Assembly (NCBI GenBank): GCA_007125415.1
Contig: SLDH01000091.1
Span: 1-5,360, forward strand
DNA from: Roseovarius sp.
GTDB taxonomy: Bacteria > Pseudomonadota > Alphaproteobacteria > Rhodobacterales > Rhodobacteraceae
DNA length: 5,360 bases
Direction: 5' to 3'
Shown: piece by piece, positions 5,355-5,360 of the stretch
Position numbering within the stretch: position 1 is the first letter of the stretch
How the letters are laid out: the number at the start of each line of letters is the position of its first letter
The notes under the pieces: generated by a model
What the model was told of the DNA's origin: nothing
What the model saw: the letters and a program-made list of their open reading frames with translations, nothing else
Databases searched by the model: none
Position numbers and translations under genes: made by a program

Positions 5355-5360
5355 CACAGC

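Noticed and set aside
1..5360. CRISPR array, tRNA, rRNA, insertion sequence or phage genes
   Set aside because: No regularly spaced repeats, tRNA-like cloverleaf, rRNA segments, transposase or phage motifs were seen on either strand.

Overview
The window is GC-rich DNA, roughly 60-65% GC by eye. Its gene families are typical of Alphaproteobacteria and fit the Rhodobacteraceae/Roseobacter group best: a DUF3422 protein, a DUF2125 periplasmic protein, and a short TsaA/TrmO-like protein beside a molbindin. The assignment rests on recognising families, not on a search.

Layout. The left part (1-936) reads rightward as a tight operon: the 3' end of an ABC-transporter ATPase, a free-standing 67-residue Mop/TOBE molbindin overlapping it by 4 nt (ATGA), and a 154-residue TsaA/TrmO-family protein 4 nt further on. 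The likely theme is molybdate or tungstate import through an ABC transporter with a FecE/MolC-type ATPase, with a small oxyanion-binding protein and a SAM-dependent (tRNA-modifying or divergent) enzyme. A 240-bp stretch without a convincing gene (937-1176) separates this from the rest, and the two sides converge on it.

Everything to the right reads leftward. In transcription order: a structured upstream region (5122-5360), a secreted 507-residue DUF2125 protein (5121-3598), a strong 11-bp hairpin, a short-chain flavodoxin-family protein (3464-2979), a weaker hairpin and an AT-rich spacer with a small palindrome, a DUF3422 membrane-anchored protein (2836-1556), and a small single-domain cupin (1512-1177). 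DUF3422 and the cupin are 43 nt apart and probably co-transcribed. The hairpins suggest that the DUF2125 gene and the flavodoxin gene are mostly separate transcription units.

Most of the window is ordinary chromosomal gene content. The parts most worth a second look are the molbindin-TsaA coupling and the right edge. There a perfect 16-bp inverted repeat (5226-5241/5339-5354) encloses a 97-nt segment packed with further hairpins, two of which are mutually exclusive. This could be an unrecognised structured RNA, a small non-autonomous mobile element, or a complex terminator. No CRISPR array, tRNA, rRNA, insertion sequence or phage gene is visible.
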